Of a stretch of 14,692 nucleotides of DNA, positions 6,827-13,154 are shown in pieces (position 1 is the stretch's first letter; every line of letters starts with the position of its first letter). This DNA is from Pseudomonas sp. Its GTDB lineage: Bacteria; Pseudomonadota; Gammaproteobacteria; Pseudomonadales; Pseudomonadaceae. The position numbers and the translations under genes are program-made. Below the pieces are notes generated by a model, which had not been told where the DNA came from, did no database searches, and was given only the letters and a program-made list of their open reading frames with translations. The stretch is from positions 1 to 14,692 of the forward strand of contig JAQZAY010000065.1 of the NCBI GenBank assembly GCA_029239415.1. Reading direction: 5' to 3'.

Positions 6827-6927
6827 GGTACGCCAGTACCACATTCTTGACGCCAGCTATCCTTCCGAGTGTTGCATTGGCAACAGCCCCTGCATAAGTT
6901 CGGAAGGTCGGCCCACGAGGCCGGCCT
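6827..6927 (+). promoter_or_regulatory. Multi-hairpin 5' leader of dppA
   Basis: Several inverted repeats crowd the leader. GGTAC/GTACC (6827-6831, 6836-6840) has a 4-nt loop. CCTTCCGA/TCGGAAGG (6861-6868, 6900-6907) encloses TGTTGC/GCAACA (6870-6875, 6880-6885), which has a 4-nt loop. AGGTCGGCC/GGCCGGCCT (6905-6913, 6919-6927, one wobble pair) shares 6905-6907 with the 3' arm of the enclosing stem, so the two compete. The arrangement ends about 20 nt before the ribosome binding site. It resembles a leader with alternative folds. It matches no riboswitch class that I recognise. Confidence 0.45.
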
Positions 6928-6938
6928 CTCTCAAAAAT

Positions 6939-6951
6939 GACAACAATGAGG
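6939..6951 (+). promoter_or_regulatory. CA motif abutting the dppA ribosome binding site
   Basis: GACAACAA (6939-6946) matches seven of eight positions of the AAnAAnAA Hfq/Crc target and runs straight into TGAGG (6947-6951), the Shine-Dalgarno of ATG 6957. Hfq-Crc bound here would block ribosome access. This position is typical for Pseudomonas genes repressed by Crc when preferred carbon sources are present. Binding itself is not shown by sequence. Confidence 0.45.
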
Positions 6952-6956
6952 CCACC

Positions 6957-8582
6957 ATGCTCAAACATGCAGTCATTCCGTTCCTGGTCGGTGCAGGCTT
7001 GCTTGCCAGCGCCCCCTGCGCGCTCGCCGCGTCCAACCTGGTGTTCTGCTCCGAAGGCAGTCCCGCAGGCTTCGACCCGGGGCAATACACCACCGGAACC
7101 GACTTCGACGCCTCGGCCGAGACCGTCTTCAATCGCTTGAGCCAGTTCGAGCGCGGTGGCACTGCCGTCATTCCAGGCCTGGCCACGAGCTGGGACGTCT
7201 CCGACGACGGCCTGACCTACACCTTCCACCTGCGTGAAGGGGTCAAGTTCCACAGCACCGACTTCTTCAAGCCGACCCGTCCGTTCAACGCCGACGATGT
7301 GCTGTTCACCTTCAACCGCATGCTCGACAAGGACATGCCGTTCCGCAAGGCCTACCCCACCGAGTTCCCCTACTTCACCGACATGGGCATGGACAAGAAC
7401 ATCGCCAGGCTCGAGAAGCTCGACGAGCATACGGTCAAGTTCACCCTCAACGGCGTCGACGCCGCGTTCATCCAGAACCTGGCCATGAGCTTCGCCTCGA
7501 TCCAGTCCGCCGAGTACGCCGAGCAGTTGCTCAAGCAGGGCAAGCCAGAAGACATCAACCAGAAGCCCATCGGCACCGGGCCGTTCGTGTTCAGCAAGTA
7601 CCAGAAGGATGCGCAGATCCGCTTCAAGGGCAACAAGGAATACTGGCAGCCGGACGATGTGAAGATCGACAACCTGATCTTCGCCATCACCACCGACGCC
7701 TCGGTACGCATGCAGAAGCTGAAGAAGAACGAATGCCAGGTCACCCTGTTCCCGCGGCCAGCCGACATCGAGCCGCTGAAAAAAGACCCCAAGCTGCAGA
7801 TGCCCGAGCAGGCCGGCTTCAACCTGGGCTACATCGCCTACAACGTGATGGACAGGATCAAGGGCAGCAACGAGCCCAATCCCATGGCCCAGCTCAAGGT
7901 CCGCCAGGCGCTGGACATGGCGGTGAACAAGCAGCAGATCATCCAGGCGGTCTACCAGGGCGCAGGGCAGCTGGCGGTCAACGCCATGCCGCCGACGCAG
8001 TGGTCCTACGACACCACGATCAAGGATGCTGCCTACGATCCTGAGAAAGCCAAGGCCCTGCTCAAGGAGGCCGGCGTCAAGGAAGGCACCGAGATCACCC
8101 TGTGGGCCATGCCCGTGCAACGCCCCTACAACCCCAACGCCAAGCTGATGGCCGAGATGCTGCAATCGGACTGGGCGAAGATCGGCATCAAGGCCAAGAT
8201 CGTCAGCTACGAATGGGGCGAGTACATCAAGCGCTCCAAGGGTGGCGAGAACGGCGCCATGCTGATCGGCTGGAGTGGCGATAACGGCGACCCCGACAAC
8301 TGGCTTGGCACCCTGTTCGGCTGCGACGCGGTGGCGGGCAACAACTTCTCCAAGTGGTGCTACAAGCCTTTCGACGACCTGATCAAGCAAGCCAAGGCCA
8401 CTCCGGACCAGGCCAAGCGCACCGAGCTGTACAAACAGGCGCAGCACATCCTCAAGGACCAGGTGCCGATGACCCCCATCGCCCATTCCACGGTCTACCA
8501 GCCGATGAGCAAGGCCGTGCACGACTTCAAGATCAGTCCTTTCGGGCTCAACTCGTTCTACGGGGTCAGCGTCGGCAAGTGA
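6957..8582 (+). CDS. dppA: Periplasmic dipeptide-binding protein (DppA-like), first of two
   Basis: A 541-residue solute-binding protein of the SBP_bac_5 (DppA/OppA, cluster C) family. A Sec signal peptide ends near Ala24 (PCALA-ASNL). The mature start LVFCSEGSPAGFDPGQYTTGT and the motif LREGVKFHSTDFF are typical of DppA. The block KPIGTGPFVFSKYQKDAQIRF and the loop GWSGDNGDPDN (residues 438-448) are also typical. That loop contains the acidic residue that holds the peptide N-terminus in E. coli DppA. Cysteines flanking CDAVAGNNFSKWC may form a disulphide. It delivers di- or tripeptides to DppBC. TGAGG precedes ATG 6957 by 5 nt. It is the first gene of the locus, with a long structured leader, and is separated from the porin by 434 nt with hairpins, so it may be expressed at a different level from the permease. 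A paralogue lies at 10467. Confidence 0.93.
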   Translation: MLKHAVIPFLVGAGLLASAPCALAASNLVFCSEGSPAGFDPGQYTTGTDFDASAETVFNRLSQFERGGTAVIPGLATSWDVSDDGLTYTFHLREGVKFHSTDFFKPTRPFNADDVLFTFNRMLDKDMPFRKAYPTEFPYFTDMGMDKNIARLEKLDEHTVKFTLNGVDAAFIQNLAMSFASIQSAEYAEQLLKQGKPEDINQKPIGTGPFVFSKYQKDAQIRFKGNKEYWQPDDVKIDNLIFAITTDASVRMQKLKKNECQVTLFPRPADIEPLKKDPKLQMPEQAGFNLGYIAYNVMDRIKGSNEPNPMAQLKVRQALDMAVNKQQIIQAVYQGAGQLAVNAMPPTQWSYDTTIKDAAYDPEKAKALLKEAGVKEGTEITLWAMPVQRPYNPNAKLMAEMLQSDWAKIGIKAKIVSYEWGEYIKRSKGGENGAMLIGWSGDNGDPDNWLGTLFGCDAVAGNNFSKWCYKPFDDLIKQAKATPDQAKRTELYKQAQHILKDQVPMTPIAHSTVYQPMSKAVHDFKISPFGLNSFYGVSVGK

Positions 8583-8642
8583 GCCATGCTTGACGCCTGC
8601 ATGCCGGGAAGGAACCTCGGTCTGTAGTCCTCATTCGACCAC

Positions 8643-8680
8643 CCTGTAGGCAGCGGAGAAACCTCCCGCCTGCCTACAGG
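8643..8680. repeat. Long imperfect palindrome after dppA (REP-like or terminator-like)
   Basis: Perfect 11-bp outer arms CCTGTAGGCAG (8643-8653) and CTGCCTACAGG (8670-8680) enclose a further CGGAG/CTCCCG stem with single-base bulges and an AAAC loop. No T-tract follows on either strand, which argues against a classical intrinsic terminator. The ends (CTGTAGG...CCTACAG) and GC-rich core recall Pseudomonas REP elements, which often sit after operon-proximal genes and protect or end the upstream mRNA. Only one copy is visible here, so the REP assignment is tentative. Confidence 0.5.
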
Positions 8681-8749
8681 AAACGTCCTACACAATCTAA
8701 GGCAAACGTACCTTTCGGCACTCGCCTGCCACTCGTATGGTTCAAGCCA

Positions 8750-8781
8750 CGCACTGTCAGCGCGATTCGGCTGACAGTGTG
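8750..8781. repeat. 12-bp inverted repeat in the dppA-porin gap
   Basis: Arms CGCACTGTCAGC (8750-8761) and GCTGACAGTGTG (8770-8781) pair over 12 bp with a single G-U, around an 8-nt loop. There is no adjacent T-run. It could be a regulator binding site with dyad symmetry or an RNA stem just upstream of the leader ORF. The sequence does not decide between the two. Confidence 0.5.
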
Positions 8782-8817
8782 CGAAAAGTCCACACGAAAG
8801 CGGAAAAGGAGACGTCC

Positions 8818-8844
8818 ATGCGCCCTGTTGCCCACCTGACGTAG
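8818..8844 (+). CDS. Possible 8-codon leader peptide upstream of the porin gene
   Basis: ATG 8818 is preceded by AAGGAG at 8806-8811, six bases away. This is one of the best ribosome binding sites in the window. It opens a frame encoding MRPVAHLT and stops at TAG (8842-8844). The same frame then stays open for 49 more codons to a second TAG at 8992-8994, just before the porin's own ribosome binding site. It could be a translated leader controlling downstream translation, the start of a longer small protein broken by a nonsense codon, or chance. The strong Shine-Dalgarno is the main argument for translation. No family is recognised. Confidence 0.3.
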   Translation: MRPVAHLT

Positions 8845-8934
8845 CTCAACCGAATAATCCCTGCTCCTCGATACCCGGGAATGCCATCCACTCCCACGAC
8901 TTCGTGCGGCCCGGATTTGCCCGCAGATTCAGGC

Positions 8935-8946
8935 GCAAACGTTTGC
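8935..8946. promoter_or_regulatory. Perfect palindrome GCAAACGTTTGC, candidate operator
   Basis: This is a 12-bp perfect palindrome centred on CG, 70 nt before the porin start. It equals the core of the E. coli PurR operator and resembles LacI/GalR-family operators in general. Related partial sites occur at 8702-8709 and 6783-6791, both ahead of or within the same transport locus. The cognate regulator is not in the window. In P. aeruginosa the dpp locus is repressed by PsdR, so a different regulator family could also own this site. Confidence 0.45.
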
Positions 8947-9016
8947 AGCACGCTTCAACCGCACCTGGCCCTCCCCAAGGCCAGCAATAACTAGAAAACA
9001 GAAAGGGAGCTTCAGC

Positions 9017-10396
9017 ATGAAACCATTCACCAGCACCGCACTGGCATTGGTCCTTGGCGCACTGTCAGCCAAGGTCCAGGCCGATCCCGCCAGCCAGGAC
9101 TTCTACCCGCTGGCCCCAGCGTCGCGCAACGCCCAGGCCGAGGCCCAGGGCCTGATCGAGGGCCAGAGCCTGGGCGGTACCACCCGCAACTGGTACTCCC
9201 ACGAGAAAGCAGCCCGCGATACCCGCTGGAGCCGCTACAAGGGCGACGGCAGCCGCCACGACACCCGGCGTCGCGACAACTGGCTGCAGGGCACCATCCT
9301 CAACTACAGCACGGGCTTTAGCCAGGGCACGGTGGGCTTTGCCGCCGAGGTCGCCGCCTACAACGCCATTGCCCTGCAGCGCAGCCGCTCGAGCGTGGCC
9401 GGCCCCAACAATCGCACCCTCACCCACGGCGATGGCGATGTCGTCAGCCAGTGGAGCAAGCTGGGCCTGGCCAACCTGCAGGCACGCATCGCCAACACCA
9501 CCCTCACCGTCGGCCGCCAGGCCATGGATACGCCGATGATCGCGAGCATCGGCAACCGCGCCCTGCCCTCGAGCTTTCAGGGCGTCAGCCTGCACAGCGC
9601 CGAGTTCGACAACCTGTCGTTCGACCTGGCCAGCTTCGACCGGGTCTCGCCACGCACCGAGCAAAGCCTGAGCAGGTTTCGCTCCGAGTATGGTGCCGCG
9701 GGCGAGGAAACCGACCGCGCCAGCACGCTCGGAATCAACTACCAGCCGTTCAGGAGCCTCACCACCAGCCTCTACGCCACCAAGGCCGAGGACTTCTGGG
9801 ACCAGTACTATTTCGGTGCGACCCATGAGCTGGGCGAGCGTGCGGCGCTGGGCCTGACCACCACGCTGAACTACTACAAGACCCGGGACGAAGGTCGCGC
9901 AAAGCTGGGCGCGATCGACAACAACACCTACAGCCTGTCGCTGGGCCTGCAGCACCGGGCACACTCGCTGACCGTCGCGTACCAGGAAGTCGACGGCAAC
10001 GAATACTTCGACTACCTGCACGAGACCAATGGGATCTTCCTGGCCAACTCGCTGTTCTCGGACTACAACGGCCCCAACGAGAAGTCGCTGCAGATCGCCT
10101 ATGTGCTGGACCTGGCGCCCTATGGGGTTCCCGGCCTCAAGTTCAACCTGTACAACGCCCGTGGCTGGGGCATCGATGGCACTCACTACCGCGGCACCGG
10201 CTATGACCTGGGTGCCATGGACGGCGAGACGCACTACGAATGGAGCGCCGGCACCACCTACGTGGTGCAGGACGGAGCGCTGAAGAACAGCAGCATCCGC
10301 GCCACCTACACCGCCCACCGGGCAAGCAAGGGCCAGGCCGACGGCAACCTCGACGAGCTGCGGATCGTCACCACCATCCCCTTCAGCATCCTTTGA
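9017..10396 (+). CDS. opdP: OprD-family outer-membrane porin, OpdP-like
   Basis: A 459-residue outer-membrane channel of the OprD family. The signal peptide runs to Ala22 (SAKVQA-DPAS). The mature protein has the family pattern: an N-terminal segment rich in Arg and Lys (the basic ladder region, RDTRWSRYKGDGSRHDTRRRDNW), the conserved TVGRQAMDTPMIASIGNRALPSSFQGV block, and alternating beta-strands. A late NLYNARGWGIDG...GTGYD loop and the terminal strand ELRIVTTIPFSIL complete it. OprD porins are substrate-specific 18-stranded barrels for amino acids, peptides or carboxylates. Its place between two dppA genes and dppBCD matches OpdP, the peptide (Gly-Glu) channel of P. aeruginosa, so it probably admits small peptides. 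GGGAG seven bases before ATG 9017 supports the start. It follows a 434-nt regulatory gap and precedes the second dppA by 70 nt. Confidence 0.9.
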   Translation: MKPFTSTALALVLGALSAKVQADPASQDFYPLAPASRNAQAEAQGLIEGQSLGGTTRNWYSHEKAARDTRWSRYKGDGSRHDTRRRDNWLQGTILNYSTGFSQGTVGFAAEVAAYNAIALQRSRSSVAGPNNRTLTHGDGDVVSQWSKLGLANLQARIANTTLTVGRQAMDTPMIASIGNRALPSSFQGVSLHSAEFDNLSFDLASFDRVSPRTEQSLSRFRSEYGAAGEETDRASTLGINYQPFRSLTTSLYATKAEDFWDQYYFGATHELGERAALGLTTTLNYYKTRDEGRAKLGAIDNNTYSLSLGLQHRAHSLTVAYQEVDGNEYFDYLHETNGIFLANSLFSDYNGPNEKSLQIAYVLDLAPYGVPGLKFNLYNARGWGIDGTHYRGTGYDLGAMDGETHYEWSAGTTYVVQDGALKNSSIRATYTAHRASKGQADGNLDELRIVTTIPFSIL

Positions 10397-10466
10397 CTGA
10401 CCGGCGCCACGATCGCCCTCGCCGAGCGTGGCAACTACGCTGAATTATCCGAGCAAGGAAATCTAC

Positions 10467-12062
10467 ATGAACATGCTATCGCTACGGGTTGCCCTGGCAG
10501 CCTTGCTGTTGCTCCAGGCCACGAGCCTGGCCGCCAAGCCGCTGGTAGTCTGTACCGAGGCCAGCCCCGAGGGCTTCGACATCGTCCAGTACACCACCGC
10601 GGTGACGGGCGATGCGGCCGCGCAGACCGTGTTCGACCGCCTGGTCGACTTCAAGCCCGGCACCACCGAGATCCAGCCATCCCTGGCCGAGCGCTGGGAG
10701 ATCAGCCCGGATGGGCTGAGGTACGTCTTTCACCTGCGCCGCGGCGTGAAGTTCCACCAGACCGACTACTTCACCCCGACTCGCGAGATGAACGCCGACG
10801 ATGTGCTCTGGAGCTTCCAGCGCCAGCTCGACCGCGATCATCCCTGGCACGACAAGAGCAGCGTCGGCTTCCCGTACTTTGAAAGCATGAGTTTCAGCGC
10901 CTTGCTCAAGTCGGTCGAAAAACTGGACGACCACACCGTGGTCTTTACCTTGAATCACCGCGAAGCACCGTTCCTGCGCGACCTGGCCATGGGCTTCACC
11001 TCGATCTATTCGGCCGAGTACGCCGACCAACTGCTCAAGGCAGGCAACACCCACGACCTCAACAGCAAGCCGATCGGTACCGGGCCGTTCATCCTCCAGC
11101 GCTACAGCAAGGACGCCCAGGTCCGCTTCAAGCCCAATCCCGAGTATTTCCGCGGCAAGCCACCGGCCGATGCGCTGATCTTCGCCATCGCCACCGACAG
11201 CAACGTGCGGCTGCAGAAACTGCGCGCCAACGAGTGCCAGATAGCCTTGTACCCCAAGCCCGACGACGTGCCCTCGATCAAGGCCGACCCACAGCTCAAG
11301 GTCGCCGAGACAGAGGCGCTGCTGACCGGCTACATCGCCATGAACACCCAGCGTCCGTACCTCAGCGATGTGCGGGTGCGCAAGGCGATCAACATCGCCT
11401 TCGACCGCCAGAGCCACGTCGACCAGTTGTTCGGCAAGGGTAACGCGCTGGTGGGGATCAACCCCTATCCGCCGAGCATGATCGGCTTCAATACCGACAA
11501 CGCCCCTCCACCCCGTGACCTGGACAAGGCCCGCGCCCTGCTCAAGGAGGCAGGCGTGCCCGAGGGGACCGTGCTGACCCTGTTCACCCGCCACGGCGGC
11601 GGTGGCACCAACCCCAACCCGCGCCTGAGCGCCGAAATGCTCCAGGCCGACCTGCGCCAGGTGGGCATCACGCTGCAGGTACGGGTCATGGAATGGGCCG
11701 AGATGCTGCGCCGGGCAAAGAACGGCGAGGCCGACATGGTCGCCACCGGCTGGGCCGGCGACAACGGCGACCCGGACAACTTCCTCAGCCCTCTGCTCAG
11801 TTGCGATGCGGTCAAGAGCGGGGAGAACTATGCACGCTGGTGCAACCCTAAGTTCCAGGCGCTCATTACCCAGGCGCGCCAGGAGATTGACGAAGCTCGA
11901 CGCGCAGGGCTCTATGCCGAGGCGCTGGCGGTGTACGATGAAGACCAGCCGTGGATCAGCGTGGCCCATCCGAAGTTGTTCACGGCCATGCGCAGGAACG
12001 TGGAGGGTTTTCATATCAATCCTCTGACCAATAGCAACTTCGCCACTACCCAGGTGAAGTAG
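10467..12062 (+). CDS. dppA: Periplasmic dipeptide-binding protein (DppA-like), second paralogue
   Basis: A 531-residue cluster C solute-binding protein paralogous to the one at 6957. The signal peptide ends near ATSLAA-KPLV. The mature start LVVCTEASPEGFDIVQYTT and the motif LRRGVKFHQTDYF follow the DppA pattern. KPIGTGPFILQRYSKDAQVRF and the ligand loop GWAGDNGDPDN (residues 428-438) are also family blocks, and the Cys pair around CDAVKSGENYARWC is conserved between the two copies. It diverges elsewhere (for instance EMSPLLSC-type loop differences and missing short insertions), which fits a different peptide preference. In P. aeruginosa several DppA proteins feed one DppBCDF permease. ATG 10467 has AAGGAA six bases upstream. 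An in-frame GTG at 10428 would add 13 residues with no signal-peptide logic and is rejected. The 70-nt gap to the porin holds only a weak GCCACG/CGTGGC stem. dppB starts 72 nt downstream. Confidence 0.92.
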   Translation: MNMLSLRVALAALLLLQATSLAAKPLVVCTEASPEGFDIVQYTTAVTGDAAAQTVFDRLVDFKPGTTEIQPSLAERWEISPDGLRYVFHLRRGVKFHQTDYFTPTREMNADDVLWSFQRQLDRDHPWHDKSSVGFPYFESMSFSALLKSVEKLDDHTVVFTLNHREAPFLRDLAMGFTSIYSAEYADQLLKAGNTHDLNSKPIGTGPFILQRYSKDAQVRFKPNPEYFRGKPPADALIFAIATDSNVRLQKLRANECQIALYPKPDDVPSIKADPQLKVAETEALLTGYIAMNTQRPYLSDVRVRKAINIAFDRQSHVDQLFGKGNALVGINPYPPSMIGFNTDNAPPPRDLDKARALLKEAGVPEGTVLTLFTRHGGGGTNPNPRLSAEMLQADLRQVGITLQVRVMEWAEMLRRAKNGEADMVATGWAGDNGDPDNFLSPLLSCDAVKSGENYARWCNPKFQALITQARQEIDEARRAGLYAEALAVYDEDQPWISVAHPKLFTAMRRNVEGFHINPLTNSNFATTQVK

Positions 12063-12134
12063 AAGAACAACGATCGCAGCCCTACCCGGGCATGCGGCAT
12101 TGCCTTGACCGGCAGCTGATGAGGTATCCAGACG
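12063..12134 (+). promoter_or_regulatory. dppA-dppB spacer with a CA-type motif
   Basis: The 72-nt spacer begins right after the dppA stop with AAGAACAA (12063-12070), a full match to AAnAAnAA, the Hfq/Crc motif. It lies about 65 nt from the dppB start, too far to cover the ribosome binding site but possibly relevant for mRNA stability. GAGG (12121-12124) is the likely dppB Shine-Dalgarno. No terminator is seen, so read-through into dppB is expected. Confidence 0.3.
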
Positions 12135-13145
12135 ATGTTCAGTTTTATTGCCCGGCGCCTGGGGCTGTTGATCCCGACGTTTTTCGGGATCACCTTGCTG
12201 ACCTTTGCGCTCATACGCCTGATCCCGGGGGATCCGGTGGAAGTGATGATGGGCGAACGCAGGGTCGACCCCGAGATGCATGCCCAGGCCATGGAACGCC
12301 TGGGCCTGAACAAGCCCTTGCCAGAGCAGTACCTGGACTATGTCGGCAAGCTCGTCCAGGGCGACCTGGGTGAATCGCTGCGCACCCGCGAAAGCGTGTG
12401 GAACGAGTTTCTCGTGCTGTTCCCGGCGACCCTGGAGCTGGCCCTCGCCGCGCTGCTGTTCGCCGGCGTGGTCGGCCTGCTGGCCGGGGTGATCGCCGCG
12501 CTCAAGCGAGGCTCGCTGTTCGACCACGGGGTGATGGGCATCTCGCTTGCGGGCTACTCGATGCCGATCTTCTGGTGGGGCCTGATCCTGATCATGTTCT
12601 TCTCGGTGAGCCTGGGCTGGACGCCGGTGTCAGGCAGGATCGACCTGCTCTACGACATCGAGCCGAAAACCGGCTTCATGCTGATCGATACCCTGCTCAG
12701 CGAGGAAGAAGGCGCGTTCAAGGACGCCGTGATGCACCTGATCCTGCCGTCGATCGTGCTCGGCACCATCCCGCTGGCGGTGATCGCGCGCATGACCCGC
12801 TCCTCGATGCTCGAGGTGCTGCGCGAGGACTACATCCGCACCGCGCGCGCCAAGGGCCTGTCGCCGGCCCGCGTGGTGTTCGTGCACGGCCTGCGCAATG
12901 CGCTCATCCCGGTGCTGACGGTATTCGGCCTGCAGGTCGGCACCCTGCTGGCGGGGGCGGTGCTCACCGAGACCATCTTCTCCTGGCCGGGCATTGGCAA
13001 ATGGCTGATCGAGGCCATTGGCGCCCGCGACTATCCCGTGGTGCAGAATGGCATCCTGCTGATCGCCTGCCTGGTGATCCTGGTCAACTTCGTCGTGGAC
13101 ATCCTCTACGGCCTGGCCAATCCACGCATCCGTCACCAGCGCTGA
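12135..13145 (+). CDS. dppB: Dipeptide ABC transporter permease DppB
   Basis: A 336-residue inner-membrane permease (BPD_transp_1), close to the length of E. coli DppB. The N-terminus MFSFIARRLGLLIPTFFGI is the conserved first membrane segment of DppB/OppB proteins. It is followed by a periplasmic loop (about residues 30-95, with DPVEVMMGERRVDPE and GDLGESLRTRESV). Five further membrane segments follow. The cytoplasmic EAA loop, which docks the ATPases, lies around residues 219-262 (MLEVLREDYIRTARAKGLSP then VFVHGLRNALIPVLTVFG). The protein pairs with DppC to form the channel. The start ATG 12135 has GAGG ten bases upstream. The stop lies 9 nt before dppC, with the dppC Shine-Dalgarno overlapping the stop codon (TGAGG), so the two should be translationally coupled. 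Confidence 0.95.
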   Translation: MFSFIARRLGLLIPTFFGITLLTFALIRLIPGDPVEVMMGERRVDPEMHAQAMERLGLNKPLPEQYLDYVGKLVQGDLGESLRTRESVWNEFLVLFPATLELALAALLFAGVVGLLAGVIAALKRGSLFDHGVMGISLAGYSMPIFWWGLILIMFFSVSLGWTPVSGRIDLLYDIEPKTGFMLIDTLLSEEEGAFKDAVMHLILPSIVLGTIPLAVIARMTRSSMLEVLREDYIRTARAKGLSPARVVFVHGLRNALIPVLTVFGLQVGTLLAGAVLTETIFSWPGIGKWLIEAIGARDYPVVQNGILLIACLVILVNFVVDILYGLANPRIRHQR

Positions 13146-13154
13146 GGCTCCGTC

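Larger units (their letters stand above)
8583..9016 (+). other. 434-nt non-coding gap between dppA and the porin gene
   Basis: No protein gene of ordinary size is supported here. The gap holds, in order, a long REP/terminator-like hairpin (8643-8680), a GCAAACGT half-site (8702-8709), a 12-bp-stem inverted repeat (8750-8781), and an 8-codon leader ORF with a strong Shine-Dalgarno (8806-8844). Then come a short stem TGCGG/CCGCA (8905-8909, 8921-8925), a perfect 12-bp palindrome (8935-8946), and a small stem CTGGCC/GGCCAG (8965-8970, 8979-8984). The porin's GGGAG site (9005-9009) closes the gap. It is unusually rich in dyad symmetry compared with the other gaps. Confidence 0.6.

Noticed and set aside
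6847..6852. TTGACG resembling a -35 box in the dppA leader (also at 8590-8595)
   Set aside because: No acceptable -10 sequence lies 16-18 bp downstream of either copy.
6813..8522. Minus-strand open frame of about 569 codons opposite the first dppA
   Set aside because: Shadow frame in GC-rich coding DNA; the composition is biased and the plus-strand dppA is certain.
8757..8951. 64-codon minus-strand frame in the dppA-porin gap
   Set aside because: No ribosome binding site, no recognisable product, and it crosses the palindrome and the inverted repeat that look regulatory.
10428..10466. Upstream GTG start for the second dppA
   Set aside because: It would put a polar 13-residue stretch before the signal peptide. 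ATG 10467 has a good Shine-Dalgarno at 10455-10460.
10482..12527. Minus-strand open frame of about 681 codons opposite the second dppA and dppB
   Set aside because: It is antisense to a well-recognised dppA gene, spans its signal peptide and the gap to dppB, and has no recognisable domain or ribosome binding site.
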